64,000 nt of DNA. Source: Proteus terrae. GTDB lineage: Bacteria; Pseudomonadota; Gammaproteobacteria; Enterobacterales; Enterobacteriaceae. Below are positions 29,364 to 39,494 of this stretch, in pieces. How positions within the stretch are numbered: the stretch's first letter is position 1; every line of letters starts with the position of its first letter. The translations under genes and the position numbers were made by a program. The notes beneath the pieces are model-generated. The model saw only the letters and a program-made list of their open reading frames with translations, made no database searches and was not told the origin of the DNA. The stretch covers positions 186,001-250,000 of the forward strand of contig NZ_PENS01000006.1 in the NCBI RefSeq assembly GCF_003144325.1. The letters run 5' to 3'.

Positions 29364-29398
29364 AAAACCCCGTTTTATTAAGACGGGGTTTTATTTTA
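29364..29398. terminator. Terminator after cysZ
   Basis: AAAACCCCGT and ACGGGGTTTT enclose a nine-base loop and are followed by T-rich sequence. It ends cysZ and may also serve the convergent minus-strand gene. Confidence 0.85.
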
Positions 29399-29444
29399 TC
29401 GTTTTTTTCTAAATTGTAGTTTGGTTTATTTAGTTATGAGTGCA

Positions 29445-29975
29445 TTACTCAATTAATGAGCGTATATAGTCTTTCGTTTCTTCCCTATCCATTGGCTCAC
29501 GCTCATTAATGCCCATTTCAAAAATATTTAATGCACCATCTAATTTTTCCATAATTTCTTCATCATCTCGAATACAGAAAATATAAGCATTTTCAAATGG
29601 TGTGAGATCCACTAATCGTAATTCTTTATCTGTCAAAAAGTGGTTAATATATTCAAGATAAGGCAATTCATAAGGCAACATATAAGGGTCTACACTCACC
29701 TCATCCCAATCAATATTTTCAACTTGAGATAAAATCAATGCACTCGGTGATTCAGGCAAAGAGATATGCTCTAACGATTTTAGATCCGGAATATCACCAA
29801 AATATTCTGTCCACTCCACATAGTCCATTAATCCTTGAGCTGAGAGTGATTCATATAACCAATTAAGGACATCTTCTTGAGCATCTGACTCGGGTAAATT
29901 TTCACGCAAAGCTTGCGCGTCTAATTCAGGTACAGCGAGTTCAAGTACGCTAATCAACTCTTCAATGGTTTCCAT
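29445..29975 (-). CDS. Acidic hypothetical protein
   Basis: A strongly acidic cytoplasmic protein of about 176 residues, starting at ATG 29975 with AGGGG upstream. The earlier in-frame codon at 30041 lacks such a site. The sequence has no membrane segment or signal. Its notable parts are helical N-terminal repeats (METIEELISVLELAVPELD) and a C-terminal ENAYIFCIRDDEEIMEKLD segment. I do not recognise a family with confidence. It sits alone between cysZ and cysK, where E. coli has nothing comparable. Confidence 0.6.
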   Translation of the reverse strand: METIEELISVLELAVPELDAQALRENLPESDAQEDVLNWLYESLSAQGLMDYVEWTEYFGDIPDLKSLEHISLPESPSALILSQVENIDWDEVSVDPYMLPYELPYLEYINHFLTDKELRLVDLTPFENAYIFCIRDDEEIMEKLDGALNIFEMGINEREPMDREETKDYIRSLIE

Positions 29976-30210
29976 TATGACCCCTGTATTTGCAATAAAT
30001 GTAGTTAAAAATAGATTATCAGCCATCAATATACTGTACATCTCTTGATTTATTAATTTGTGAATCGTCTCACTGACTCTTGATTAGAACCTTTTGGAAT
30101 AAAAAGATGAAAAAGTTATAAGTATATTCATAAAGCTTATTTCCATCTTTAGCTTGATGGCGTATGGTATTTTCATCTGACCTTATAAAAATCATGTACC
30201 GAGGATAAAA

Positions 30211-31164
30211 ATGAGCAAGATTTTCGAAGACAACTCGCAAACTATTGGACACACTCCCTTAATTCGCTTAAAGCATTTCGGAAATGGTAACATTCTGGCT
30301 AAAGTGGAATCTCGTAACCCAAGCTTCAGTGTAAAATGCCGTATCGGTGCCAACATGATTTGGGATGCAGAAAAGAAAGGTATTCTTAAAGAAGGCGTTG
30401 AACTTGTAGAACCTACCAGTGGTAATACAGGGATTGCTCTTGCTTATGTTGCAGCGGCTCGTGGCTACAAATTAACACTGACCATGCCAGATACCATGAG
30501 TGTAGAACGTCGTAAATTACTCAAAGCATTGGGCGCTAATTTAGTGCTGACTGAAGGCGCTAAAGGCATGAAAGGTGCCATTGATAAAGCCAATGAAATT
30601 CGCGATAGCGATCCTAAGCGTTTTCTTTTACTACAACAATTTAGCAACCCAGCTAACCCTGAAATCCATGAAAAAACCACAGGCCCAGAGATCTGGAATG
30701 ATACAGATGGTGAAGTGGCTGCGGTTATTGCTGGCGTTGGTACTGGTGGTACAATTACGGGTATTGGTCGCTATTTGAAAAAGACTCAAGGTAAAGCGGT
30801 AACAATGGTTGCGGTTGAACCTACAGGCTCCCCTGTTATTACACAAGCCTTAGCTGGTGAAGAAATTAAACCAGGTCCACATAAAATCCAAGGTATTGGT
30901 GCTGGTTTTATTCCTGAAAACCTAGATTTATCGTTACTGGATCGTGTTATTCAAATCACTAACGAAGAAGCCTTTGATACAGCTCGTGAACTAATGACTA
31001 AAGAAGGTATTCTCGCAGGCATTTCTTCTGGTGCAGCGATTGCAGCAGCAGTAAAACTCGCAAAAGAGCCAGAATTTGCAAACAAAGAAATCGTGGTTAT
31101 TTTGCCTTCATCAGGTGAGCGTTATTTAAGCACCCCACTTTTTGCTGATATTTCTGACAGCTAA
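30211..31164 (+). CDS. cysK: Cysteine synthase A
   Basis: O-acetylserine sulfhydrylase A, 317 residues, converts O-acetylserine and sulfide to cysteine with PLP. The PLP lysine is K42 in [11 protein letters not shown]. The substrate loop TSGNTG follows near residue 70, the phosphate-binding GTGGT near 178, and SSGAA near the C-terminus. It lies upstream of ptsHI as in E. coli. It is a few residues shorter than the E. coli enzyme, at the C-terminus. AGGA precedes the ATG, and its own terminator follows. Confidence 0.96.
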   Translation: MSKIFEDNSQTIGHTPLIRLKHFGNGNILAKVESRNPSFSVKCRIGANMIWDAEKKGILKEGVELVEPTSGNTGIALAYVAAARGYKLTLTMPDTMSVERRKLLKALGANLVLTEGAKGMKGAIDKANEIRDSDPKRFLLLQQFSNPANPEIHEKTTGPEIWNDTDGEVAAVIAGVGTGGTITGIGRYLKKTQGKAVTMVAVEPTGSPVITQALAGEEIKPGPHKIQGIGAGFIPENLDLSLLDRVIQITNEEAFDTARELMTKEGILAGISSGAAIAAAVKLAKEPEFANKEIVVILPSSGERYLSTPLFADISDS

Positions 31165-31195
31165 ATCCCGTCATCTCAATTGTAAAATATTTATT

Positions 31196-31223
31196 AAAAA
31201 AGCACCTAAATGGTGCTTTTTTT
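31196..31223 (+). terminator. Intrinsic terminator of cysK
   Basis: AAAAAGCACC, loop TAAAT, GGTGCTTTTTT. It separates cysK from ptsH. The following 270 bp before ptsH should hold the pts promoters, but I see no exact CRP site there. Confidence 0.85.
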
Positions 31224-31495
31224 GTGGTAGAGATCAAAGTTTGTCATCCAGACAGGTGATTTATTTCTTCGAGTTTAGTATTTAATCAATTAATTATTTC
31301 GAAGGTCGAAATTAATCAGAAAATAACCGAGATGACAAAAACAAACTCTTTTATCTTTCTGAACACTATTTTTATCAGATGACGCTTTACGACTTAATAT
31401 TATCTGATATTGCTACGCAAAGCAGGACAAATTCATCTACACTTACTAAGTCCTGACTTAATGTGAACAATTGAGTTATAAAAGGAAAAAATCCT

Positions 31496-31753
31496 ATGTA
31501 CCAGCAAGAAGTTACTATTACAGCACCAAACGGCTTACATACTCGTCCTGCGGCACAATTTGTAAAAGAAGCCAAAACATTCTCTTCTGATATCACACTT
31601 ATCTCTAGCGGTAAATCTGCCAGCGCTAAGAGCCTTTTCAAATTACAAACTTTAGGCTTAACCCAAGGTACTGTAGTGACTATCTCTGCTGAAGGCGAAG
31701 ATGAAAAACAAGCTGTTGAAGCGTTAGTAAAATTAATGGCGGAATTAGAGTAA
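31496..31753 (+). CDS. ptsH: Phosphocarrier protein HPr
   Basis: The 85-residue general PTS phosphocarrier receives phosphate from enzyme I at H15 ([10 protein letters not shown]) and passes it to the sugar-specific EIIA proteins. The regulatory-type serine position S46 is present ([10 protein letters not shown]). It is first gene of ptsHI-crr. AAGGAAA lies before the ATG. The gap to ptsI is 141 bp, larger than in E. coli, and holds a hairpin. Confidence 0.97.
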   Translation: MYQQEVTITAPNGLHTRPAAQFVKEAKTFSSDITLISSGKSASAKSLFKLQTLGLTQGTVVTISAEGEDEKQAVEALVKLMAELE

Positions 31754-31784
31754 TTCGCGATTAAGCTTTAACACAGTACTTATT

Positions 31785-31804
31785 CCCCTGAAACTATTCA
31801 GGGG
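31785..31804 (+). promoter_or_regulatory. Hairpin in the ptsH-ptsI gap
   Basis: CCCCTGAA, loop ACTA, TTCAGGGG: a perfect 8-bp stem without a T run. It may stabilise the abundant ptsH message or mark a processing site. Confidence 0.55.
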
Positions 31805-31894
31805 AGATTAATAATCTCAATGATGATTTTAAAACAACAGTATTTTGCAATCCTATTCTTTTAAGATTATCACCAGCAAGTCGTAGGATAAATT

Positions 31895-33622
31895 ATGATT
31901 TCAGGAATTTTAGCATCACCCGGTATCGCATTTGGTCAAACCCTTCTCCTCAAAGAAGAACCTATCATCATTAGCCAACGTAAGATCCAAAGTGATGAGA
32001 TTGAGAATCAAATCGAACGCTTTAAAGACGGTCGTAACAAATCTGCACAACAACTAGAAATCATTAAAGAGCGTGCAGAAAAGAACCTTGGTGCGGATAA
32101 AGCCGAAATTTTTGAAGGCCATATCATGTTGCTAGAAGATGAAGAGTTAGAACAAGAAATTGTTACTCTCATCAAAAGCGACAAAAAAACCGCTGAAGCT
32201 GCAGTTCAATCTGTTATTGAAGATCAAGCAACTGCATTAGAAGCATTAGACGATGAATACCTAAAAGAACGTGCTGCTGATGTTCGCGATATTGGTAAAC
32301 GCTTAATGCGCAATATCTTAGAGATGCCAATTATCGATTTAAGCGCTATCTCAGAAAAAGTGATTTTAGTTGCAACTGACCTTACCCCTTCTGAAACTGC
32401 ACAATTAAGCTTAGACAACGTATTAGGTTTTATCACTGACTTAGGTGGTAGAACATCTCACACTTCTATCATGGCTCGTTCATTAGAAATTCCAGCGATT
32501 GTGGGAACATCTAATGCGACACAAACCATTAAAAAAGACGATTATCTCGTTCTTGATGCGATTAATAACAAAATCATTATTAATCCATCAGATGAGGAAC
32601 TAGAAACATTAAAAGCTATCAAAGAAGAGTACCTGCACGAAAAAGAAGAATTAGCAAAACTCAAAGATTTACCTGCTATTACACTTGATGGGCATCAAGT
32701 CGAAGTTTGCGCTAATATTGGTACAGTTCGAGATGTTGCTGGTGCTGAACGTAACGGTGCTGAAGGTGTTGGTCTGTATCGTACCGAATTCTTATTTATG
32801 GATAGAGACTCTTTACCAACAGAAGATGAGCAATTCCAAGCCTATAAAGCGGTAGCAGAAGCTGTTGGAAGTCCTGCGGTCATTATTCGTACTATGGATA
32901 TTGGCGGTGATAAAGACTTACCTTACATGAACCTACCAAAAGAAGAGAACCCATTCTTAGGTTGGCGTGCAATTCGTATTTGTCTTGACCGTAAAGAGAT
33001 CCTTCATTCGCAATTACGTGCTATCTTAAGAGCATCTGCTTTTGGTAAACTACGCATTATGTTTCCAATGATTATCTCTGTTGAAGAGATCCGTGCATTG
33101 AAAGCAGAACTTGAGATACTGAAAAGCCAGCTTCGTGAAGAAAAGAAAGCTTTTGATGAATCTATTGAAGTCGGTGTGATGGTAGAAACCCCAGCCGCAG
33201 CAGTAATGGCTCGTCATATGGCAAAAGAAGTTGACTTTTTTAGTATTGGGACTAACGATCTAACACAATATACTCTGGCTGTAGACCGTGGAAATGAGCT
33301 GATATCTCATCTATATAATCCAATGTCACCTGCAGTACTCAACCTGATTAAACAGGTGATTGATGCATCACATGCAGAAGGTAAATGGACTGGAATGTGT
33401 GGTGAACTTGCTGGAGATGAACGAGCAACATTGCTCCTTCTCGGCATGGGATTAGATGAGTTTAGTATGAGTGCTATTTCAATTCCTCGCATCAAAAAAG
33501 TGATCCGTAATGCGAATTACGATGATGCTAAAGCACTGGCAGAACAAGCACTTGCTCAGCCAACTGCAAAAGAATTGATGGACTTAGTAGAAACTTTTAC
33601 TAAAGAAAAGACACTGTGCTAA
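31895..33622 (+). CDS. ptsI: PTS enzyme I
   Basis: The 575-residue phosphoenolpyruvate-protein phosphotransferase autophosphorylates on H189 ([12 protein letters not shown]) and phosphorylates HPr. The HPr-binding helical domain is N-terminal. The C-terminal PEP-binding barrel has [24 protein letters not shown] and the Cys-containing GMCGELAGD loop. Length matches E. coli (575). AGGA precedes the ATG. It is followed by crr after 49 bp. Confidence 0.97.
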   Translation: MISGILASPGIAFGQTLLLKEEPIIISQRKIQSDEIENQIERFKDGRNKSAQQLEIIKERAEKNLGADKAEIFEGHIMLLEDEELEQEIVTLIKSDKKTAEAAVQSVIEDQATALEALDDEYLKERAADVRDIGKRLMRNILEMPIIDLSAISEKVILVATDLTPSETAQLSLDNVLGFITDLGGRTSHTSIMARSLEIPAIVGTSNATQTIKKDDYLVLDAINNKIIINPSDEELETLKAIKEEYLHEKEELAKLKDLPAITLDGHQVEVCANIGTVRDVAGAERNGAEGVGLYRTEFLFMDRDSLPTEDEQFQAYKAVAEAVGSPAVIIRTMDIGGDKDLPYMNLPKEENPFLGWRAIRICLDRKEILHSQLRAILRASAFGKLRIMFPMIISVEEIRALKAELEILKSQLREEKKAFDESIEVGVMVETPAAAVMARHMAKEVDFFSIGTNDLTQYTLAVDRGNELISHLYNPMSPAVLNLIKQVIDASHAEGKWTGMCGELAGDERATLLLLGMGLDEFSMSAISIPRIKKVIRNANYDDAKALAEQALAQPTAKELMDLVETFTKEKTLC

Positions 33623-33671
33623 TCGCATTAGCCAGAGCCCGGTCCCAACTACAATAATTAGGAGAAGATTC

Positions 33672-34181
33672 ATGGGTCTGTTTGATAAATTAAAATCACT
33701 GGTTTCAGAGGAAAAGAAAGGCAGTGGCACGATTGATATTGTTGCACCACTTTCTGGTGAAATCGTCAATATCGAAGATGTTCCTGATGTTGTTTTCGCT
33801 GAAAAAATCGTAGGTGACGGTATTGCTATCAAACCTGCTGGTAATAAAATTGTTGCGCCAGTCGATGGTACTATCGGTAAAATTTTCGAGACTAACCATG
33901 CTTTCTCTATTGAGTCTGACAACGGTATCGAGTTATTTGTCCACTTCGGTATCGACACTGTTGAACTGAAAGGTGAAGGGTTTAAACGTATCGCTGAAGA
34001 AGGTCAGCAAGTAAAAGTCGGTGATACTATTTTAGAATTTGACTTGGCTGTCTTAGAAGAAAAAGCAAAATCAGTTCTAACGCCAGTTGTTATCTCTAAT
34101 ATGGATGAAATCCAAGGTTTAACCAAAATGACAGGCCCAGTTACTGTTGGTGAAACCGTTATAATTCAGATTAAAAAATAA
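33672..34181 (+). CDS. crr: PTS glucose EIIA component
   Basis: IIA-Glc, 169 residues, takes phosphate from HPr. When unphosphorylated it inhibits other sugar permeases and affects adenylate cyclase. The phosphorylated His is in [12 protein letters not shown] (H91 counting Met, equal to E. coli H90), with the partner His in NHAFSI. TAGGAG lies upstream of the ATG. It is the last gene of the pts operon and is followed by a strong terminator. Confidence 0.97.
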   Translation: MGLFDKLKSLVSEEKKGSGTIDIVAPLSGEIVNIEDVPDVVFAEKIVGDGIAIKPAGNKIVAPVDGTIGKIFETNHAFSIESDNGIELFVHFGIDTVELKGEGFKRIAEEGQQVKVGDTILEFDLAVLEEKAKSVLTPVVISNMDEIQGLTKMTGPVTVGETVIIQIKK

Positions 34182-34203
34182 TTTTCTGTAAAGTTCTCTA
34201 TTT

Positions 34204-34233
34204 AAACCGCCACCCATATGTGGCGGTTTTTTT
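34204..34233 (+). terminator. Intrinsic terminator of ptsHI-crr
   Basis: AAACCGCCAC, loop CCATAT, GTGGCGGTTT, then a T run. Confidence 0.92.
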
Positions 34234-34249
34234 ATACTCAAAACCCCAA

Positions 34250-34273
34250 GACCAAAGACCAAAGACCAAAGAC
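34250..34273. repeat. Tandem heptamer repeat GACCAAA
   Basis: Three exact copies of GACCAAA (34250-34270) plus a partial fourth lie between the crr terminator and the palindromic repeat. This is probably replication-slippage expansion. Confidence 0.8.
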
Positions 34274-34277
34274 TCTA

Positions 34278-34385
34278 AATAATTCAAGATGTAGCTAGGC
34301 GACAAGGGAACAAGTCGCTAGTCACATACTCAAGTATGTGACTAGTGCGAATGAGCGCAGTCAACAACGCTACAACTTAAATTAT
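34278..34385. repeat. Palindromic mobile repeat overlapping the cysM stop
   Basis: A 108-bp element has imperfect terminal inverted repeats (AATTCAAGATGTAGC at the left, GCTACAACTTAAATT at the right). A perfect 13-bp central stem (CTAGTCACATACT, CA, AGTATGTGACTAG at 34318-34345) lies inside. Its layout resembles the interspersed palindromic elements of Yersinia, Serratia and Photorhabdus as I remember them. The right end supplies the cysM stop codon (34382-34384). Confidence 0.7.
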
Positions 34386-35266
34386 GACGAGTAAACGCCT
34401 GTCGACAAATAACGATCCCCCCTATCACAAACAATCGCAACAATCACCGCACCAGGATTCTCTCTTGCAACGCGCAGAGCGCCAGCAACAGCTCCTCCAG
34501 AGCTTACTCCACAGAAGATACCCTCTTGTCTGGCTAAAAGGCGCATTGTTGATTCTGCTTCGGTTTGTGACATATCTATCACACTATCCACCAGCTCTTT
34601 TTTAAAGATTCCCGGCAAATAAGCCGGTGACCAACGACGAATACCTGGGATCTGACTTTTTTCCTCAGGCTGAAGACCAATAATTTGCACGCTATCAGAT
34701 TGTGTTTTTAAATAACTACCCACACCAGTGATCGTCCCTGTTGTTCCCATACTCGAAACAAAATGCGTAATACGACCTTGTGTTTGTTGCCAAATTTCAG
34801 GGCCAGTGGAAATAAAATGAGCCCTTGGATTATCTGGGTTATTAAATTGGTCTAATACCTTACCTTCGCCCCGTTGTTCCATCTGTTGTGCGAGATCTCG
34901 CGCACCTTCCATACCGACTTCACGACTCACTAAAATCAACTCTGCGCCATAAGCTTGCATTGATGCTTGACGCTCTTTACTCATATTTTCAGGCATTAAC
35001 AGCTTTAAACGGTAACCTTTTACCGCTGCAATCATCGCCAAGGCAATACCTGTATTACCACTGGTTGCTTCTATCAGCGTATCACCCGGTTTTATCTCAC
35101 CGCGTAATTCCGCTTGTTCTATCATCGATAATGCAGCTCTGTCTTTTACTGAACCTGCGGGATTATTGCCTTCAAGCTTAACCCAGATTTCAGCATCTAC
35201 CTCTTGTGTAAGTCGTTGTAGTTTTACTAATGGTGTATTACCAATAAATTGTTCTAACCCTGCCAC
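34382..35266 (-). CDS. cysM: Cysteine synthase B, shortened C-terminus
   Basis: O-acetylserine sulfhydrylase B, 294 residues, can use thiosulfate to make S-sulfocysteine. The PLP lysine is K41 (NPAGSVKDRAAL), and SGNTG follows near residue 70. It starts with GTG (AGGA eight bases upstream). E. coli CysM is 303 residues and continues about nine residues after STGV; here the protein ends STGVYSS, with the stop inside a palindromic repeat. It follows cysA after 177 bp that hold a stem-loop. Catalytic residues are intact, so it is probably active. Confidence 0.93.
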   Translation of the reverse strand: MAGLEQFIGNTPLVKLQRLTQEVDAEIWVKLEGNNPAGSVKDRAALSMIEQAELRGEIKPGDTLIEATSGNTGIALAMIAAVKGYRLKLLMPENMSKERQASMQAYGAELILVSREVGMEGARDLAQQMEQRGEGKVLDQFNNPDNPRAHFISTGPEIWQQTQGRITHFVSSMGTTGTITGVGSYLKTQSDSVQIIGLQPEEKSQIPGIRRWSPAYLPGIFKKELVDSVIDMSQTEAESTMRLLARQEGIFCGVSSGGAVAGALRVARENPGAVIVAIVCDRGDRYLSTGVYSS

Positions 35267-35381
35267 AATAAGTTCCTGCTCATTTGTTTGTCTGTATTAA
35301 TGAAGAAATCACATTTAACTTATTAACGCAATAATATTAACGTAATTCGACAAGTCTCTTTGTTTTCATAGAAACTAAAAT

Positions 35382-35405
35382 ACCCATGCCAAAATAAGCA
35401 TGGGT
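35382..35405 (-). terminator. Stem-loop between cysA and cysM
   Basis: ACCCATGC and GCATGGGT enclose an eight-base loop; the minus strand continues ATTTTAG. It may reduce read-through from cysPTWA into cysM. Confidence 0.55.
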
Positions 35406-35443
35406 GAAAAATCGCGAAATGAAATGATAGATTAATAATAAAA

Positions 35444-36532
35444 TTAGGCGGTATAGGCTAACGACACCGTATTTAAGGTAGTATCCCCCGTATATAAACG
35501 GGCTTGAGCACCTCCCATATAATAGGTATTTCCTTTTGTTGGAGCCGAAGAAATATCATTCCAGACTGCAGTAATCGGTGCTTCACTCCATCCTAATGGC
35601 TGTAAAATCAACTGCCAATAATGCCCTTTTGGTGAGACCTCAATAACCTTAACAGGCAATCGGCAAACACTATTGGCATGTACACTTAATGCTATTTCCC
35701 AAGGACGTAAAAACACATCTACTGAACCTTGATAAAGCGGTGTCACCGATAATGGCAAGTGATATCCGCCAATCTGTAATTGAGCGCCATTAATTTCGCC
35801 TTGTAGATGATTCACATCACCTAAAAACTCTAAAACAAAGCGACTTTTTGGTGATTGCCATACTTCTTGTGGTGTACCTACTTGCTCTATTTTACCATTT
35901 CCCATAATCACAATGCGATCAGCCACTTCCATTGCTTCTTGTTGATCATGAGTAACAAAGACACTGGTAAATTTAAGCTCTTCATGCAATTCACGTAACC
36001 AACGGCGTAATTCCGTTCTTACCTTGGCATCTAAAGCGCCAAAAGGCTCATCGAGTAATAAGATTTGAGGTTCGACAGCCAAAGCTCTTGCTAAAGCGAC
36101 ACGCTGTTTTTGTCCACCAGATAATTGTGCTGGATAACGTTGCGCTAAATGAGGTAATTGGATCATCTCTAACAACTGCTGCACTTTTTTATAAATAGCT
36201 TCTTTGTTAGGACGCTCTCGTCGAGGCAATACCGTTAGACCAAAAGCGATATTCTCAAATACAGTCATATGGCGAAACAGCGCATAGTGCTGAAAAACAA
36301 AACCAACTTTGCGATCCCGAGCATGTAATCGACTAACATCTTGCCCCTCAAAACAAATACTTCCTTGGGTTTGATGTTCAAGGCCTGCAATAATACGCAA
36401 AAGCGTTGTTTTACCTGATCCTGAAGGCCCTAACAGCGCCACCATTTCACCTGAGGCTACATCAAGGTTGACATCATGCAACACTTCAGTGCGATCAAAA
36501 TATTTTGTGACACTATTAATTTCAATACTCAT
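35444..36532 (-). CDS. cysA: Sulfate/thiosulfate ABC transporter ATPase
   Basis: The 362-residue ATPase powers the CysPTWA importer at the inner membrane. Walker A is GPSGSGKTT (residues 35-43), the signature LSGGQKQR lies near 135 and Walker [12 protein letters not shown] near 155. A C-terminal TOBE-type regulatory domain follows. The start is 30 bp after the cysW stop, with SD-like sequence, and the gene is in operon with cysP, cysT and cysW. Length matches E. coli CysA (365). Confidence 0.96.
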   Translation of the reverse strand: MSIEINSVTKYFDRTEVLHDVNLDVASGEMVALLGPSGSGKTTLLRIIAGLEHQTQGSICFEGQDVSRLHARDRKVGFVFQHYALFRHMTVFENIAFGLTVLPRRERPNKEAIYKKVQQLLEMIQLPHLAQRYPAQLSGGQKQRVALARALAVEPQILLLDEPFGALDAKVRTELRRWLRELHEELKFTSVFVTHDQQEAMEVADRIVIMGNGKIEQVGTPQEVWQSPKSRFVLEFLGDVNHLQGEINGAQLQIGGYHLPLSVTPLYQGSVDVFLRPWEIALSVHANSVCRLPVKVIEVSPKGHYWQLILQPLGWSEAPITAVWNDISSAPTKGNTYYMGGAQARLYTGDTTLNTVSLAYTA

Positions 36533-36562
36533 ATTTTGCCTCTACTTTGTGAAAATATGATG

Positions 36563-37408
36563 TCATTGCTGACGAGCTAAATGCCATTGCAATGCACTTT
36601 TAAACATTAAGGTGAATATCGCCATCATGGCGAGTAATGCAGCCGCAGTAAATGCCCCAACGGTATTGTAATCTTGATGCAGTAATTCAACTTGTAACGG
36701 TAGTGAATAGGTTTCGCCACGAATAGCACCAGAGACCACAGAAACTGCACCAAATTCACCGATGGCCCTAGCGTTGGTTAATACCACGCCATATAACAAT
36801 GCCCAGCGAATATTTGGTAACGTCACTCGCCAAAACATTTTCCAACCGCTCGCTCCCAATAACACGGCGGCTTCATCTTCTTGACTGCCTTGGCTCATCA
36901 TCACGGGCACCAGTTCTCTCACCACAAAAGGACAAGTGACAAATACCGTAACTAATACCATTCCTGGCCATGAGAACATAAGTTGGATATCAAACTGAGA
37001 TAACCATTGCCCTGCCCATCCATTGCTACCGTAAAAAAGCAGATAAAGTAATCCAGCAACCACTGGAGACACTGCAAATGGAATATCAATCAATGTCATT
37101 AATAGCTGGCGCCCCGGGAAACGAAAACGTGTGACGAGCCATGCCATGCTGACACCAAACAACATATTGACAGGTACGGTGATTAACGCGATGAGTACGG
37201 TTAACCAGACAGCATGTAACATATCGCTGTCCAATAAGTTCTCAGTAAATATTTCAATACCTTTTGAAAACGCGGTCATAAAGATCCACGCAATAGGCAC
37301 AACTAAAAATAAAATGGATAACACAACACCGGTAAGGATTAATCCCCACTTCACCCAATCAATTTTACGACAATCAACAGAGCGTTGTTGCATAATATCT
37401 GACATCAA
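36563..37408 (-). CDS. cysW: Sulfate/thiosulfate ABC permease CysW
   Basis: This 281-residue inner-membrane permease has six hydrophobic spans. The EAA loop that contacts the ATPase is seen as EDEAAVLLGASGWKMFWRVTLPNI. It pairs with CysT to form the pore. Its ATG overlaps the cysT stop (ATGA), showing coupling. The order cysP-cysT-cysW-cysA is as in E. coli. Confidence 0.95.
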   Translation of the reverse strand: MMSDIMQQRSVDCRKIDWVKWGLILTGVVLSILFLVVPIAWIFMTAFSKGIEIFTENLLDSDMLHAVWLTVLIALITVPVNMLFGVSMAWLVTRFRFPGRQLLMTLIDIPFAVSPVVAGLLYLLFYGSNGWAGQWLSQFDIQLMFSWPGMVLVTVFVTCPFVVRELVPVMMSQGSQEDEAAVLLGASGWKMFWRVTLPNIRWALLYGVVLTNARAIGEFGAVSVVSGAIRGETYSLPLQVELLHQDYNTVGAFTAAALLAMMAIFTLMFKSALQWHLARQQ

Positions 37409-38238
37409 TGCCCCCTCAACCGTTGGCCAAATCGGCTTTGCAATCCATTAATTGAAAACAGTAAGACTAATGAAACAAGTAAAATCACAGAAGCAACAGC
37501 ACTTGCCGCAGGATAATCAAATTCTTGTAATCGAATAAAAATCATCAAGGAAACAACTTCTGTTTGCCATGCAATATTGCCAGCAATAAAAATAACAGCA
37601 CCAAACTCACCTAAACTGCGTGTAAAAGAGAGTGCGGTTCCCGCTATTAGTGCTGGTGATAACTCAGGTAATACAACCTTACGAAATGTTTGCCAACGAC
37701 TTGCTCCTAGCGTTTCAGCAGCTTCTTCATACTCAGGGCCTAATTCTTCAAGCACTGGCTGAACGGTTCTTACAACAAAAGGTAAACTGGTAAAAGCCAT
37801 CGCAACAGCTATCCCAATCCATGTATTAATAACTTTGATATCAAATTTATCCAATACAAAACCGTACCAGCCTTGTGTTGAAAAAAGCGTCGCAAGCGTG
37901 AGGCCAGCAACAGCCGTAGGCAAAGCAAAAGGTAAATCCATTAAACCATCAAGCAGTTGTCTACCTGGAAAACGGTAACGAGTAATGATCCACGCAAGCA
38001 ACATACCGAAAACTGCATTAAAAATACTGGCAACGCCTGCTGCGAGTAATGTGACTTTATAAGCAGCCACAATTTGGGGATGCGTTATCACCGCCCAATA
38101 CTGAGGCCAACTCATATCAGAAAGTTGTACAACCAGCGCACTCATTGGTAACAGTAAGATCAAGCAGGTGTAAAACAGTGTTCCACCTAAACTTAATCCA
38201 AATCCTGGTAATACCCGTTTGCTGGCTGTAGTAAACAT
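37405..38238 (-). CDS. cysT: Sulfate/thiosulfate ABC permease CysT
   Basis: This 277-residue inner-membrane permease (also called CysU) has about six spans and the EAA loop EYEEAAETLGASRWQTFRKVVLPEL. It forms the transport channel with CysW. Its start overlaps the cysP stop by one base (TAATG), and its stop overlaps the cysW start. The length and sequence match the family, with nothing unusual. Confidence 0.95.
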   Translation of the reverse strand: MFTTASKRVLPGFGLSLGGTLFYTCLILLLPMSALVVQLSDMSWPQYWAVITHPQIVAAYKVTLLAAGVASIFNAVFGMLLAWIITRYRFPGRQLLDGLMDLPFALPTAVAGLTLATLFSTQGWYGFVLDKFDIKVINTWIGIAVAMAFTSLPFVVRTVQPVLEELGPEYEEAAETLGASRWQTFRKVVLPELSPALIAGTALSFTRSLGEFGAVIFIAGNIAWQTEVVSLMIFIRLQEFDYPAASAVASVILLVSLVLLFSINGLQSRFGQRLRGH

Positions 38239-39260
38239 TATTGACGTCCTTGCGCTAACAACTTATCAAGTATGCCATCTGTCGTGAAATGTGTTTTCAT
38301 CACGTTATTCCAGTCACCAAATACCTCTTCAATCGTAAATAATGATGTTGCTGGGAACTGTGCGGATTTTTGCGCCATGACCGCTTTATCATTTACGCGA
38401 TAATTAAATTGCGTGATGATCTCTTGTGCTTTAGGACTGTATAAATAATTGAGGTAAGCTTTTGCCAATGTTTCTGTATCATTACGTTGCACATTTTTAT
38501 CAATCCAAGCGACTGGAAACTCAGCTAGAATATCTACAGGTGGCACAATAACTTGATATTCATCTTCACCATATTGCTGGCGAATATTATTAACTTCGGA
38601 TTCAAAACTGATTAGCACATCCCCAAGCCCACGCTCAATAAAAGAGGTTGTGGCGCCACGTCCTCCTGTATCAAATACCTCAACATTCTTGAGGAATTTC
38701 TTCATCGCTTCCTGTGTCTTCTCATCATTACCATAAGCTTTTTCGAAAGCACCCCACGCCGCTAAATAAGTGTAGCGACCATTGCCAGAGGTTTTAGGAT
38801 TAGGGAAAACCACTTTGATATCTTCACGTGTTAAATCTTCCCATGAAGTAATGTTCTTTGGATTTCCTTTGCGTACTAAATACGCCATAGTGGAATAATA
38901 AGGTGAGCTATTATTAGGAAGGCGTTGTTGCCAATCAGCAGGAATTAATTTGCCTTTATCATGCAGAATTTGCACATCTGTAACTTGGTTATAGGTCACT
39001 ACATCTGCGGGTAAACCTTGTAATATTGCAAGTGCCTGCTTAGATGAGCCTGCATGTGATTGTTTGATGGTGACTTTATCATCAGGATGTTGAGCATCCC
39101 ATTGCGTTTTAAAATCGCTATTTAGCTGTGTAAATAACTCTCTTGCGATATCGTAAGAGCTATTAAGTAATTGAGCAGCTCCAGCATAACTACTAACAAC
39201 CAAAGACAATGCTGCGGTTGCTTGTAATGCAAAGGTTCTAATTGTGTTTTTCTTCATCAA
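38238..39260 (-). CDS. cysP: Thiosulfate/sulfate-binding periplasmic protein
   Basis: The 340-residue binding protein has a signal peptide ending near SYAGAA (residue 29). The mature part matches E. coli CysP closely ([60 protein letters not shown]). It delivers thiosulfate and sulfate to CysTWA. It is the first gene of the operon, so the CysB-controlled promoter should lie in the 39,261-39,430 region, which is AT-rich; I cannot place the CysB box with certainty. Confidence 0.96.
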   Translation of the reverse strand: MMKKNTIRTFALQATAALSLVVSSYAGAAQLLNSSYDIARELFTQLNSDFKTQWDAQHPDDKVTIKQSHAGSSKQALAILQGLPADVVTYNQVTDVQILHDKGKLIPADWQQRLPNNSSPYYSTMAYLVRKGNPKNITSWEDLTREDIKVVFPNPKTSGNGRYTYLAAWGAFEKAYGNDEKTQEAMKKFLKNVEVFDTGGRGATTSFIERGLGDVLISFESEVNNIRQQYGEDEYQVIVPPVDILAEFPVAWIDKNVQRNDTETLAKAYLNYLYSPKAQEIITQFNYRVNDKAVMAQKSAQFPATSLFTIEEVFGDWNNVMKTHFTTDGILDKLLAQGRQ

Positions 39261-39433
39261 AAGTACCCATCATTGTAAGTTTTGTTCTAATGGTTACTCT
39301 ATCGACTTTATTTATAACAGTGTAGTTAGCTTTTGTTATTTGATATAACTATAAGTTATCAAAACTGAATAAAACTCAGGCTAATTAATTAAATTTACAT
39401 CGATTGTTATTAACGTGAAAAAAATTCAGACAA

Positions 39434-39460
39434 AAATGCCCGCATTTAAAGCAGGCATTT
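39434..39460 (-). terminator. Intrinsic terminator of yfeX
   Basis: On the minus strand AAATGCCTGC, loop TTTAAAT, GCGGGCATTT (one G-U pair) is followed by T residues. Confidence 0.8.
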
Positions 39461-39494
39461 CATTAATAAAAACGTATTTAGCACGAGATAATGA

